This document shows, in pieces, positions 51,975 to 61,364 of a stretch of DNA of 64,000 nt. The DNA comes from Cytophagales bacterium UBA2561. GTDB lineage: Bacteria > Bacteroidota > Bacteroidia > Cytophagales > Thermoflexibacteraceae. The stretch covers positions 1 through 64,000 of the forward strand of contig DDLX01000040.1 of assembly GCA_002340355.1 (NCBI GenBank), in the 5' to 3' direction. A model generated the notes under the pieces. That model saw only the letters and a list, made by a program, of their open reading frames with translations. It had not been told where the DNA came from and did not search any database. The first letter of the stretch is position 1; each line of letters starts with the position of its first letter. The position numbers and the translations under genes are program-made.

Positions 51975-52598
51975 TTACTTCTTGAGATTTGTAAATATCT
52001 GGGTTTCTTTGATAACCTTATCGTATTCCTCAATGAGATTTTGGAGTGGTTCAAGACTTGGTTTTTCTTGAGCTTGATATTTTTTCATCATAGATAACGT
52101 AATGGCTAATTTCATCAAAATCACTTGGTCATTTAGCTTCAAAATACGTTGGTCAATGACTTCAGTTTTTTGTTGGTGTTTTACCATATTTTTTTGGTAA
52201 TTAGAATCTAAAAGCTGGAAAATTTCTTGTGTAGATTTTCGGAGTGCCGAATCTTGAATCGAGGAAATATGTTGATATGCAGATGTCCAATAGTCCGTAT
52301 TATTTTGAGTGTACTTTTGATATTCATGGAGACTATCTTTTTTAAATTCATCTAATTCTGCAATTTGTTTGCGAAGTTTTTTTAACTCAGGATTTTTCTC
52401 AAGGGCTTCTTGGTATAATCCTGTAAGTATATCCGAACGATATTTAGAGAAAGAACTTAAACGACTTTCGGAGCGATTCTCTTTTAACACTTTTGGGATT
52501 TGAGCCAGTAATTTAGGGGCATTTTCCTGATTCTCTTGGTTGGTTTCTTGACAACCCACACTCCAAATGAAAAACAATAGAAAACTTAGTTTTTTCAT
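51975..52598 (-). CDS. Helical lipoprotein of unknown function
   Basis: A 207-residue lipoprotein (lipobox SVGC, Cys16, after MKKLSFLLFFIWSVGC) followed by a Gln/Asn/Glu-rich stretch, then a mostly helical body with coiled-coil character (ALEKNPELKKLRKQIAELDEFKKDSLHEYQKY). No domain was recognised. It ends 23 bases before the 3' end of the RNase P RNA gene, and both are on the minus strand. Confidence 0.65.
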   Translation of the reverse strand: MKKLSFLLFFIWSVGCQETNQENQENAPKLLAQIPKVLKENRSESRLSSFSKYRSDILTGLYQEALEKNPELKKLRKQIAELDEFKKDSLHEYQKYTQNNTDYWTSAYQHISSIQDSALRKSTQEIFQLLDSNYQKNMVKHQQKTEVIDQRILKLNDQVILMKLAITLSMMKKYQAQEKPSLEPLQNLIEEYDKVIKETQIFTNLKK

Positions 52599-52620
52599 AT
52601 TTCAGATAGGATAAAGAATA

Positions 52621-53036
52621 AAAAGACAGTCCTATAAGCCGAGTTCTGTGCTTTTCAATGGTTACTCAAAGTTAGATTGAAAAGTGCTTATCATTTATCT
52701 GGGATAGCCGTCACCGACTACCTCAAACGACCTACCCGCCAGCATCGGACGAGTCACCCTCAAGTGCTGACCTATTTGGTCTTTCAGTTCGTAAGGTTTA
52801 TCCAGCTAATCGAATTACTTCAATTACTGGTAGGCTCTTACCCTACCTTTTCACCCTTACCCTAATTTCTTGGAAATAAGGCGGTTATTTTCTGCGACAC
52901 TATCTGTAATTGAGTCATTCCTAACTCAACTCCTTCCCGTTAGGAAGTACAATGCTCTGTACTGCTCGGACTTTCCTCCCTTATTTCTCCAAAAAAACAT
53001 TCGAAAAAACAAAGGCGATAAGCCAGACTGTCTTTA
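52621..53036 (-). ncRNA. rnpB: RNase P RNA (class A)
   Basis: The minus strand carries the hallmark segments of bacterial RNase P RNA in order. These are AGACAGTCTGGCTTATCGCC at the 5' end, GAGGAAAGTCCGAGC, GCAGAAAATAACCGCC, GGGTAAGGGTGAAAAGGTAG, GGTAAGAGCCTACC, then the 3' ACAGAACTCGGCTTATAGGA and AGACAGTC. The 5' AGACAGTCTGGC and 3' GACTGTCTTTT ends pair as helix P1. A T-run follows and can terminate transcription. Length about 416 nt. The sub-frames here on the plus strand are not genes. Confidence 0.95.
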
Positions 53037-53278
53037 TTTTCACAACATACGAAAATTTTTGAGAAATAGCATAAGGTTACTGATATCGCTTCCGCTTTAG
53101 AGTGGTTCAAACATCAGCAACCTCTTTAAAGTGGGTATGATTTTCAAGCATCTTTATTGATATTATTTCACTTAAACACCAACAAACATCACTTACTTAA
53201 AGTATCAATAATCAGATATTTTAAATAAAAAAATCAAACAGCCTCTTAGTAGATTTTCATTATTTTCAGTAATTTGTA

Positions 53279-54100
53279 TCATACCTTATAATCAGGTGAT
53301 TGTTCAATCAAATCCCCGATAATTTTCTGAATCTCCTGAACAGAATAATCCTTTCCAAACTGAATGGGTTCTTTGAATCGGATGGTTAATTGTGTACCTC
53401 GTTTTCGGTTTCGTAATCCTTTTTTATCAAAGGCTTTTCCAAATCCATCAATGACCACAGGTACAACAATCGGATCATAGGCTTTGATGATTGCCGCAGC
53501 TCCCTTTCTTACAGGAGCATAGGGGGCAGTTGTCCCTTGTGGAAAAGTCACGACCCAACCATATTCTAGTGCTTTTTTAATTTTTTGAGGGGCGCGTATA
53601 TCCGCTGCTCTATCTACTGACTTGCCTTTTTCTCGCCACGAACGCTTTACGGTAATTGCGCCTGTATACGATAAAACTTTGGGATATAAACCACTTCTTT
53701 TCATCGTTTCTTCGGCAGCGATATAATACGAATTTACACGAGGCGCAAACATATAAATCGGTAGCATAGGCTTTTTAAGTTGCCATTTCATGCTTGAAAA
53801 AACATGATACATTGCCATCACATCCGCATAGTATGTTTGATGATTAGAAATAAACAGTACATTTTTTTGGGGTAATTTCGTCAGGTATTCTTCTCCTTCG
53901 AGTTTGAGCCGATTAATTACTCGAAATTTCATGAAGGTGGCTGCTCCTAATATGCCAATCAATGCTCTCTTTACAAATAATACATTTCCAAAAGGATCAA
54001 TCCGTAATAAAGGGGGAATTTTCAATCGTCTTCGTTTTTGGACAGTATCTAAATCGTATTTTTGGGGTGAAGGTAATTTCGGCTGCAATTCATTTTCCAT
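53279..54100 (-). CDS. Lysophospholipid acyltransferase (PlsC-like)
   Basis: An acyltransferase of the PlsC family, acylating lysophosphatidate or a related lysolipid at the membrane. The acyl-transfer His is in ISNHQTYYADVMAMYH; His and Asp are separated by five residues (HX5D) instead of the usual four. The second motif VTFPQGTTAPYAPVRKGAAAI is the EGTR-like block with Gln for Glu. The length of 273 residues is normal. The N-terminal stretch (FGNVLFVKRALIGILGAATFMKF) may be amphipathic. Substrate specificity is not assigned. Confidence 0.85.
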   Translation of the reverse strand: MENELQPKLPSPQKYDLDTVQKRRRLKIPPLLRIDPFGNVLFVKRALIGILGAATFMKFRVINRLKLEGEEYLTKLPQKNVLFISNHQTYYADVMAMYHVFSSMKWQLKKPMLPIYMFAPRVNSYYIAAEETMKRSGLYPKVLSYTGAITVKRSWREKGKSVDRAADIRAPQKIKKALEYGWVVTFPQGTTAPYAPVRKGAAAIIKAYDPIVVPVVIDGFGKAFDKKGLRNRKRGTQLTIRFKEPIQFGKDYSVQEIQKIIGDLIEQSPDYKV

Positions 54101-54183
54101 ACGTTTCTAAAAGTTGTTTTTCAGTAGTTTTTTGATATTCGTAACCATTGTCGTAATGATATAGAATTTTTTTGGAAAATCAA

Positions 54184-54735
54184 TTATTCCCTTCTCAATT
54201 TATCACGAACTACCATCAGAGCATATCCTAGTTTATTTGTTCCTCTCCATGTATGTGGGTTTTTAACGTTTTTTGTCTCTTCATTCAGTCCGATTCCCCA
54301 AATATTATCATTTGGGCTTGCTTCTACTAAAATCTGATTATCTGTGGAAAGTAAAAATTCTTTCAACGCCTTATTTTGGCTAAATTTCAGATAGTTTCCT
54401 TCTGTCACAATCTTTAAACTTTTTTCTTGCCAAATTTTAGGCTCGAAATGCTGAACTTTCCGCCCCAAAGCTTTTACTTTTCGTGGCGAATTCGTTTCGA
54501 TAATTTGTTTGAAAATCTCATCATCCCTAAAAAGTTTTGCTTTTTGTGCCATCATCCAATGTTCTGCTGTAGGATATAAAATACCTTCAAAATTAAAAGG
54601 ACTTACAAACCATTGGCTCAGACAGGACTTCCCAATTGTATTATCCTTTCGGGGTTGATGTCCCCAAAAAAATAAAAATGTCAATAGTTTATTTTGGTCA
54701 AATAGATTAATGACCCATTCATTATTATATGTCAT
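54184..54735 (-). CDS. NADAR-family protein (YbiA-like ADP-ribose-related N-glycosidase)
   Basis: A 183-residue protein of the NADAR (DUF1768) family. The core reads FFWGHQP, CLSQWFVSPFNFEGILYPTAEHWMMAQKAKLFRDDEIFKQI, KALGRKVQHFEPKIWQEKS and SPNDNIWGIGLNEE. Members hydrolyse reactive riboflavin-pathway intermediates (RibX-type) or remove ADP-ribose from guanine in DarT/NADAR systems. No DarT is adjacent, so I would favour a metabolite-repair role, at moderate certainty. Its gene is just upstream of plsC on the same strand. Confidence 0.85.
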   Translation of the reverse strand: MTYNNEWVINLFDQNKLLTFLFFWGHQPRKDNTIGKSCLSQWFVSPFNFEGILYPTAEHWMMAQKAKLFRDDEIFKQIIETNSPRKVKALGRKVQHFEPKIWQEKSLKIVTEGNYLKFSQNKALKEFLLSTDNQILVEASPNDNIWGIGLNEETKNVKNPHTWRGTNKLGYALMVVRDKLRRE

Positions 54736-54856
54736 ATTTTCAATAATACTTATATTATTTTCAACAGCTTATAAATTTAGTGAAATTTTTTCTAACTCTA
54801 TTCATAATTGATTATATTTGAATGGTTACTTAGTTTTAAAGAAAAACTAAAAAAAA

Positions 54857-55405
54857 ATGGAAAAGCCTTATAGTGGTAGAGCTATTATTCAAGAAACCGT
54901 TCGAGGACTACACATTGAGATTCCACCCCAACGAAATTGGGCAGTCATTATTTTTTTAATGGCTTGGATGGGTGGGTGGGCATTTGGTGAAATAATGGTA
55001 ATTACCCAATTAATTAATGGATTAATTTCAGAGAACAGTGAGCTTTTTGGGATGGGATTTATGTTTTTTTGGTTAATAGGATGGACAGTAGGAGGCTTTA
55101 AAGCATTCAGGACATTGCTTTTTTTAATCTCTGGCAAAGAATTTATACAATTAAATGGCACACGATTAACTGTTGGAAAACAAGGATTTTTGATAGGGAA
55201 GTCAAAAACCTATGACCTTCGGAAAATTAAAGATTTTTCTGTCTGTGATATGGGTAATTCTAATCAAATAAATTGGACAGGACAAAGTAATACTGCTATT
55301 CAATTTGATTATGGAATGAAAACAATTCGATTTGGAGATAGTTTGAGTAAAGTTGAAGCAAAATATATCATCGACCAAATCCAGACAACAGGAAAAATGA
55401 AATAA
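54857..55405 (+). CDS. Two-helix membrane protein of unknown function
   Basis: A 182-residue protein with two predicted transmembrane helices (WAVIIFLMAWMGGWAFGEIMVIT and FGMGFMFFWLIGWTVGGFKAF) near the N-terminus. A soluble domain follows that may fold as a PH-like beta sheet (IQLNGTRLTVGKQGFLIG, IQFDYGMKTIRFG). No known motif was found. ATG 54857 lies 37 bases after TATATTTG (54813-54820), a minus-7-like element. It diverges from the NADAR gene. Confidence 0.65.
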   Translation: MEKPYSGRAIIQETVRGLHIEIPPQRNWAVIIFLMAWMGGWAFGEIMVITQLINGLISENSELFGMGFMFFWLIGWTVGGFKAFRTLLFLISGKEFIQLNGTRLTVGKQGFLIGKSKTYDLRKIKDFSVCDMGNSNQINWTGQSNTAIQFDYGMKTIRFGDSLSKVEAKYIIDQIQTTGKMK

Positions 55406-55465
55406 GTTTCAGAAGCTATTACTCAAAATAGTACTGCAATTTATCCATAATTCAAAAATAAAAAA

Positions 55466-55495
55466 CCTTTGACAGTTTTAAGATTTTGTCAAAGG
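55466..55495. terminator. Bidirectional terminator between the membrane-protein gene and gyrB
   Basis: CCTTTGACA and TGTCAAAGG form a perfect 9-base stem with A-run outside, between convergent genes. Confidence 0.75.
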
Positions 55496-55513
55496 CAATT
55501 ATCTAGTATTCAA

Positions 55514-57475
55514 TTAAATATCTAAATTTGCATATCGAGCATTCCGCTCAATAAACTCTCGTCTTGGAGCAACCTCATCTCCCATTAAAACTGAAAATAA
55601 ATGATCTGCTTCAGCAGCTGATTCTACATCTACTCGTTTAAGGCTTCGGGTTTCGGGGTTCATAGTCGTTTCCCAAAGTTGTTCGGGATTCATCTCTCCT
55701 AAACCTTTATAACGCTGGATGGATACATTATCAGCACTTCCATTGCCTGCCAATTCCTGAATCCGTCTATCACGGTCAGTATCCGACCAACTATATAGTG
55801 CTTTTTTTCCTTTTTTGACCAAATATAAAGGCGGTTGAGCAATATAAACGTAGCCTTTTTCAATCAAATCACGCATATAACGGAAAAATAAGGTCAAGAT
55901 TAAAGTTCGAATGTGGCTACCATCCACATCCGCATCTGTCATGATAATAATTTTGTGATAACGTAATTTTTCGAGGTTGAGGGCTTTTTCATCTTCGGCA
56001 TTGCCAAAAGAAATCCCCAATGCCGTAATGATATTTTTGATTTCTTCGTTATCATAAATTTTATGCTCTTGTGCCTTTTCGACATTCAGAATTTTTCCAC
56101 GTAATGGTAAAATCGCCTGAGTTTCACGACTTCTTCCTTGTTTGGCTGAACCACCCGCCGAATCGCCCTCCACTAAGTACAATTCACAAACTGTAGGGTC
56201 ATTATTAGAACAATCTGATAACTTGCCAGGAAGTCCAGAACCACCCAAAGCACTTTTTCGTTGGACGGTTTCACGAGCCTTCCGAGCCGCAATCCGAGCC
56301 TTTGCCGCCAAAATAACTTTACTAATGATGGTCTTTGCCTCTTTGGGATTTTCCTCCAAAAATTCGGACAACATCGCACTCACACAAGTATCTACTGCTC
56401 CTGTTACTTCGGAATTACCAAGTTTCGTTTTAGTTTGTCCTTCAAACTGAGGTTCAGCTACTTTAACAGAAATTATCGCCGTCAGACCTTCTCGAAAATC
56501 ATCTCCCGAAATTTCAACTTTCGCTTTCTCTAATAATCCCGATTGGTCAGCATATTTTTTTAAGGTTCTTGTTAAAGCTCTTCGAAATCCCGAAATATGC
56601 GTACCCCCTTCATGGGTATTGATATTATTAACATACGAAAAAACATTCTCCGAATAAGAAGTATTATAAGTCATGGCAACCTGTACAGGAACACCATTTT
56701 TATCTCCTTCCATATAAATCGGATTAGTGATCAAGGCTTGTCGCGTCGTGTCTAAATAACTGACAAATTCACGAAGCCCTCCTTCAGAATAAAACTCATC
56801 GTTTAGGTAAGTTCCATCTTCATTTTTTTGGCGTAAATCAGTTAATTTAATTCGAATACCTGCATTCAAGAATGCTAATTCTCGCATTCGGGAAGCAATG
56901 GTTTCATATTTATAAACTGACTCAGTAAAAATTGTAGTATCGGGATAAAAATGAACAGTCGTTCCTGTAATATCTGTTTCTCCAATTTGCTTCACAGCAT
57001 AAAGAGGCTTCCCAATATTGTACTCTTGTCGAAAAACTTTATTTTCTCGATGTACCGTAACAGTCAGGTGTGTAGATAGTGCATTCACACAAGAAACCCC
57101 CACACCATGCAAACCACCTGAAACTTTGTAGGTATCTTTATCAAACTTTCCACCCGCATGAAGGACAGTCATGACGACCTCAAGGGCAGATTTATTTTCT
57201 TTGGGGTGCATTCCTGTCGGGATACCTCGCCCATTATCCGTTACAGAAATGGAATTATCTTCATGAATTTTAACAAGGATTTCATCACAATAACCTGCCA
57301 TTGCTTCATCAATGGAGTTATCTACGACTTCCCAAACTAAGTGGTGTAATCCCTTAATACCGACATCGCCGATATACATGGCAGGTCGCTTTCGGACAGC
57401 TTCGAGTCCTTCGAGAACTTGAATGTTATCTGCCGAGTAATCTTGTTGTGCTTGTGTTTCTACGGTTTCTTGCAT
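55514..57475 (-). CDS. gyrB: DNA gyrase subunit B
   Basis: ATPase and TOPRIM subunit of DNA gyrase. GHKL features include VWEVVDNSIDEAMAG, SVTDNGRGIPTGMH and VSGGLHGVGVSCVNALS, with NTHEGGTHISGFR at the transducer. The TOPRIM is CELYLVEGDSAGGSAKQGRSRETQAILPLRGK with IIIMTDADVDGSHIRTLIL, and the tail is QRYKGLGEMNPEQLWETTMNPETR. The 653-residue form begins at ATG 57473-57475; a TTG at 57493 would add six residues. No gyrA or dnaN adjoins it. Confidence 0.96.
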   Translation of the reverse strand: MQETVETQAQQDYSADNIQVLEGLEAVRKRPAMYIGDVGIKGLHHLVWEVVDNSIDEAMAGYCDEILVKIHEDNSISVTDNGRGIPTGMHPKENKSALEVVMTVLHAGGKFDKDTYKVSGGLHGVGVSCVNALSTHLTVTVHRENKVFRQEYNIGKPLYAVKQIGETDITGTTVHFYPDTTIFTESVYKYETIASRMRELAFLNAGIRIKLTDLRQKNEDGTYLNDEFYSEGGLREFVSYLDTTRQALITNPIYMEGDKNGVPVQVAMTYNTSYSENVFSYVNNINTHEGGTHISGFRRALTRTLKKYADQSGLLEKAKVEISGDDFREGLTAIISVKVAEPQFEGQTKTKLGNSEVTGAVDTCVSAMLSEFLEENPKEAKTIISKVILAAKARIAARKARETVQRKSALGGSGLPGKLSDCSNNDPTVCELYLVEGDSAGGSAKQGRSRETQAILPLRGKILNVEKAQEHKIYDNEEIKNIITALGISFGNAEDEKALNLEKLRYHKIIIMTDADVDGSHIRTLILTLFFRYMRDLIEKGYVYIAQPPLYLVKKGKKALYSWSDTDRDRRIQELAGNGSADNVSIQRYKGLGEMNPEQLWETTMNPETRSLKRVDVESAAEADHLFSVLMGDEVAPRREFIERNARYANLDI

Positions 57476-57894
57476 TTTGCAATCAATTTGCAACGAAAAA
57501 CAGTACTTAAAAATAAGACGAATTGCTAGGCATTTTTGCCTTATAAGGACTGCATTTTAAGCTATTTTCAAACCTTAAAGTTAGTAAAAAAATAGGAAAT
57601 ATTCAAGTCTTGGAATAGTAGGAGGTAATGACTCTCTTTTTGAGTGATTCTCAAGAGATTTCAATTTATTAAGTGAATAATATTAGGCTTTTGAATATTA
57701 GTTAAAAATAATACAAATAGATAATTATATTAGGCATATAATAGTACTTCTCATCAATGAAATAGCTACAACCTATCTGAAAAACCTTCATTTTCAAGAA
57801 TTAAGAAGCTAAGAAAATCGTAATGCTGCTTCTAATTTTTCGTATTTTTGTTAGATATTAAAAAATTGATTTACAACTAATTAAATAGGTAACT

Positions 57895-58195
57895 ATGGCT
57901 TATGGTGATTTTTCGTTAAAAGACATCAAACTAAAATTTGGCATTGAGAATAAAGTCGGTGAGTTATTCGATACTATACAATTAATTGAACTATGTAAAA
58001 AATTAAATGAAGATTTGCAGTTAGCTAAAATACTTCCTGTCTGGGGTGAAAAAGCCAAAAAGGTTTAGCAAGGTCAATGTGACTTTATTTTGACGAGAGA
58101 TATGGACATGACATCAATAAACCAATTATCACCACTGTAGAAGCCCAAAAAATGATGTAGAAATTGGAATTCTAAAATGTGCTACATAGATGATT
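57895..58195 (+). pseudogene. Decayed restriction-nuclease-like gene
   Basis: It starts MAYGDFSLKDIKLKFGIENK and runs to KAKKV and TAG at 58066-58068. It continues in frame as QGQCDFILTRDMDM, then shifts to DINKPIITTVEAQ, then to NDVEIGILKCAT and a stop. The order (CDFIL, PII..VEA.KNDVE.G...CA) matches the nuclease core of a family of about 200 residues in Bacteroidota and cyanobacteria with an Asp...Glu-x-Lys-like site. The middle segment is deleted and two frames are shifted, so the gene is dead. The match is from memory, so the family is a tentative assignment. Confidence 0.45.
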
Positions 58196-58280
58196 GGTTA
58201 TTTTTAGTATTGGAAGGTGATAATTTGGGTATAAGTAATTAAAAATCAGCAATTTAATTTGTATTTGTGATAAAGAAAGT

Positions 58281-58379
58281 GTATTACTTGTTTTTAGTAC
58301 GATTCAGTCAGGGAATCATCACGATTTATTCGATATTGTTGCTATTGGTATCCGCTTAGACAGCCCAAATTTTTGGTAA
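58281..58379 (+). mobile_element. IS5-type transposase fragment
   Basis: A 32-codon stretch reads STIQSGNHHDLFDIVAIGIR and ends with TAA (58377-58379). The SGNHHDLFDI block occurs in IS5-type transposases of this phylum. No ends or other parts are recognised, so it is a small relic, next to the decayed nuclease-like gene. Confidence 0.45.
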
Positions 58380-58470
58380 TTAGCTTAATTTCAGGATCTT
58401 AGTGTTTGTCATTAAAGCTATCAAAAAACTTCAATAATGTCGGACAAACTCATTTATATAAGAAATCAAA

Positions 58471-59409
58471 TTACCTTCCAAACACTAAAAATGCGTCAGG
58501 AAATCCATTTTTCCGAAAATAGACTAAGGCTTTTTGGGCAGCAGATTTAGTCTTATAACCTATCGCAAAATGCTTATACACCTTACCCAACTTCTGAATT
58601 TGGAGGTTTTGAATTGCTTTCTTACCTGTTTTCAAAAGCATATTTTTCTTACTTAATACAGCTAATTGAATGCGATAACCTGTGCTTTCCGTTTGTTTTT
58701 TATAGGCTTTAAATCCTCGAAAAATAGCCTGAGCAATAAGGGTTTGTCCTGCTTGATTTCTCATATATTTTTCTTCATAGTGATTCGAAATAAAACCAAC
58801 TTCAATCAAAACGGCAGGCATCCGAGCCAATCGTAAAACATACAAACCACCTCGTTTCACACCTCGACTATGACGTTTTTGTTTAATAAATTCCTTCTCA
58901 ATAGAGTGAGCAAAATTTAAACTAAGCAATTGATTTTCTGATGTTTGTATAAAATCATCTTTTTTCTGTTCTTTACTTAATCTTCGGTTTTCACGCCGAA
59001 TAACTTCTGAAGAAGTTCCTCTTTTCCCAAAAACAAACGTTTCTGTTCCATAAGCATATCGATTTCGAGCAGCATTCGTATGAATCGAAATAAATAAATC
59101 TGCCTTGTATTTTTGGGCGATATACGTTCTACGCCATAAACCTACGAACTTATCGGTTTGACGAGTATAAATAACTTTAATTTTAGGATAATTTTTTTTA
59201 ATCAACCTCCCCAACTGTAAAGCAATTTTTAGGTTAATGGTTTTTTCGTAGCTTTTCTTACCAACAGCTCCAGGGTCTCTTCCGCCATGTCCCGCATCAA
59301 TTACTACAGTTTTAATCTGATTATCAGGTAGAAAGCTTTGTGCTTGAAGCTTCGAAAGCTGCCAAAATCCGAATATTAAATAAAAACCAAAAATAAGAAT
59401 TGACTTCAT
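58471..59409 (-). CDS. N-acetylmuramoyl-L-alanine amidase with SPOR-like C-terminus
   Basis: A zinc amidase_3 enzyme that cleaves peptide from glycan in peptidoglycan during division or remodelling. A signal peptide precedes the catalytic core VVIDAGHGGRDPGAVGK (Zn His), KIALQLGRL, LFISIHTNAA (His) and AVLIEVGFISNH (Glu). The last 80 residues (YRIQLAVLSKKNMLLKTG, YKHFAIGYKTKSAAQKALVYFRKNGFPDAFLV) match a SPOR domain that binds denuded glycan at the septum. The length is 312 residues. It is a single gene. Confidence 0.9.
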   Translation of the reverse strand: MKSILIFGFYLIFGFWQLSKLQAQSFLPDNQIKTVVIDAGHGGRDPGAVGKKSYEKTINLKIALQLGRLIKKNYPKIKVIYTRQTDKFVGLWRRTYIAQKYKADLFISIHTNAARNRYAYGTETFVFGKRGTSSEVIRRENRRLSKEQKKDDFIQTSENQLLSLNFAHSIEKEFIKQKRHSRGVKRGGLYVLRLARMPAVLIEVGFISNHYEEKYMRNQAGQTLIAQAIFRGFKAYKKQTESTGYRIQLAVLSKKNMLLKTGKKAIQNLQIQKLGKVYKHFAIGYKTKSAAQKALVYFRKNGFPDAFLVFGR

Positions 59410-59473
59410 GGTTATTTTTTTTCGTTGAAAATATTATATCCATTAAGATTATAATAACTATTTTCAAAATATC

Positions 59474-60247
59474 TTACTGGGATAATTTCAAGATGAATTT
59501 TTCCAGTTGGTTTAAATTAGTATTTTTTTGAGAAATATCTAAAACTGATTTTTCTGCTTCAAACCAGAATTCATCACCTAGATTGATAAAAAAACCATAT
59601 GTTTTTGGAAACTTAGTTTGTGCTTTTTCTAGGTCAAACTCATTATTAAATGTCATATCCACTAATTGACGCATTTCTTGCCAACCTACTCGCTTGGTAT
59701 TATTCTTATGTTGATTATTTGAAATCAATAATTTAACTTTCCTTTCTGCAAATAGAACTTCGATGATTACTTTAGTAAAATGACTTCTTTGAGTTTGCAA
59801 AAAAGTTAAAACCAAAGGCAATTCAATTTTTTGGATTTCTAAAAGAGCTTGAATTAATTCTTGCATAGTTTGTTCCCAAACCTTTGAATTTTTAGGAATC
59901 AATTCTTGTACTTTTTGGGTATTATCTTTATGCTGATGGTATATTCTCAAGAAAAGTCGGTTTTCATGAGGTTCAGGATTTTTTGAAGTAGACTCGACAT
60001 TTTTTAAGAGCCGTAGAATTTCATTTTTCCAAATTGAAGGCAACTCACTCTGGTATTGCACATTATCATCTTCAGAAAAGCCTTCCTCCCAAATTTCTTC
60101 GGTTGAAAGTTGGTCTCGCCCTGTATAAAATAGCTCATAATTCAACGAAAAAATATGATCAAATTTCCCTAATAGTCGATAAGTATGACTGAAAGGAGGA
60201 GGTAAATTTTGAGGAGTTTCAAAGATAAATTCAAAGGCTATAATCAT
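59474..60247 (-). CDS. Uncharacterised protein, cytoplasmic
   Basis: A 257-residue protein with no signal peptide or membrane helix. It is rich in Leu, Glu, Gln and Asn. Short blocks IFSLNYELFYTGRDQ, SELPSIWKNEILRLLK and VGWQEMRQLVDMTF could be conserved, but I recognise no family. It precedes the amidase gene by 64 bases on the same strand, which suggests a shared transcript, though without proof. Start at ATG 60245-60247. Confidence 0.55.
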   Translation of the reverse strand: MIIAFEFIFETPQNLPPPFSHTYRLLGKFDHIFSLNYELFYTGRDQLSTEEIWEEGFSEDDNVQYQSELPSIWKNEILRLLKNVESTSKNPEPHENRLFLRIYHQHKDNTQKVQELIPKNSKVWEQTMQELIQALLEIQKIELPLVLTFLQTQRSHFTKVIIEVLFAERKVKLLISNNQHKNNTKRVGWQEMRQLVDMTFNNEFDLEKAQTKFPKTYGFFINLGDEFWFEAEKSVLDISQKNTNLNQLEKFILKLSQ

Positions 60248-60583
60248 AATTCAACTTTATGGTATTTTTCAACTCATTGGGAATAACTCACAAAAAACGG
60301 AATAACTTCTAACATAACTATTGCTTTTGTTCGCATTTTTGGGATAGATTAGTGATTGATATATTAATATCTACCCAAAAAAGAAGAAAGAAATGGATTA
60401 TAAAAAATATAATTAGTTGATATACAATATTTTATGTTATTAAGCTTGTCCTGATGACATATTGATCAGTAGCCCTTTTTCTTTTTTATAGAAATGAAAT
60501 AAATTACCTATCCATAATCCTCAAATCTTCCGTATTTTTGTCGTATATCAAACTTAATTCACCAAAAAGATAAATTAGAAACC

Positions 60584-61171
60584 ATGATGAAATTCAGAAT
60601 TGGACTTGCCGTTTGTGGGTTATTGGCGATGCTTTCGGGGTGTGCCGCTTTACAACAAGGACAAGCCTTTGCCAAATGTAAATTTGCGATTTCCAAACTA
60701 CATCAAATGAATTTGGCAGGGATGGACGTTGATAACCTCAAGAGTGTCAATGATATGAACTTATTACAGGCGGGGAAAGTAGCGGCTACTTATGCTTCAG
60801 GAAAACTTCCCCTGAGTGTAACTGCGAATCTCAATATTCAAAATCCAAATGCTTCGATGGCTGCCCTCAATAAATTGGATTGGATTTTAGAAATTGATGG
60901 GACGGATGTATTGGAAGGCACATCAAATGAACGAGTTGAAATTGCGCCAAACTCAAGTACTGAAATGCCCTTAACGGTCTCAATGGATTTACGCAAAATA
61001 TTCAAAGGCAAAAAATTAGATTATGTGAAAGAATTTAGCTCGGATATCCTAAAAAATCGAGAAGGTTCAGAGCGTTTTGCTGTTAAAGTAAAACCTTATT
61101 TTAACTTCTTGGGTGCACAAATTCCCTATCCTGGATATATTCGCCTGACAAAAATTCTGAAAAAGGAATAA
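60584..61171 (+). CDS. LEA14-like lipoprotein
   Basis: A lipoprotein (lipobox MLSGC, Cys20) of 195 residues with a LEA type 2/WHy-like beta domain: LSVTANLNIQNPNASMAALNKLDWILEIDGTDVLEG and VEIAPNSSTEMPLTVSMDL. In bacteria this fold occurs in envelope proteins of unknown role. TATTTTTG at 60533-60540 fits a minus-7 element 44 bases before the ATG. It is followed by a two-part terminator and a cluster of hairpins. Confidence 0.8.
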   Translation: MMKFRIGLAVCGLLAMLSGCAALQQGQAFAKCKFAISKLHQMNLAGMDVDNLKSVNDMNLLQAGKVAATYASGKLPLSVTANLNIQNPNASMAALNKLDWILEIDGTDVLEGTSNERVEIAPNSSTEMPLTVSMDLRKIFKGKKLDYVKEFSSDILKNREGSERFAVKVKPYFNFLGAQIPYPGYIRLTKILKKE

Positions 61172-61195
61172 TTTTTTCGTTCAATTTATTTTAGA

Positions 61196-61255
61196 AAAAG
61201 ACCTATCTCGCTTTAGTCACATGAAAATGACTTGAAGGCTTGGTAGGTTTTTTTT
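61196..61255 (+). terminator. Terminator after the LEA14-like gene
   Basis: ACCTA (61201-61205) and TAGGT (61243-61247) enclose an inner stem AGTCA/TGACT (61215-61232). A run of eight Ts follows. It is related in arm sequence to the ACCTACCAA family. Confidence 0.6.
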
Positions 61256-61364
61256 AGAGTTTAGTCAGTGATTTTGGGGTGTTTGGCGAAAAAATATAAA
61301 TTTTCAGAGGGATATGAACGATTTTTTAGGGGGTGGGGTTTTTTAGACAGAACGGCTTAAAAAT

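Noticed and set aside
52677..53100. Two short plus-strand frames
   Set aside because: They are antisense to the RNase P RNA gene.
54184..54735. A DarT/NADAR toxin-antitoxin system
   Set aside because: No DarT-like ADP-ribosyltransferase gene is next to the NADAR gene.
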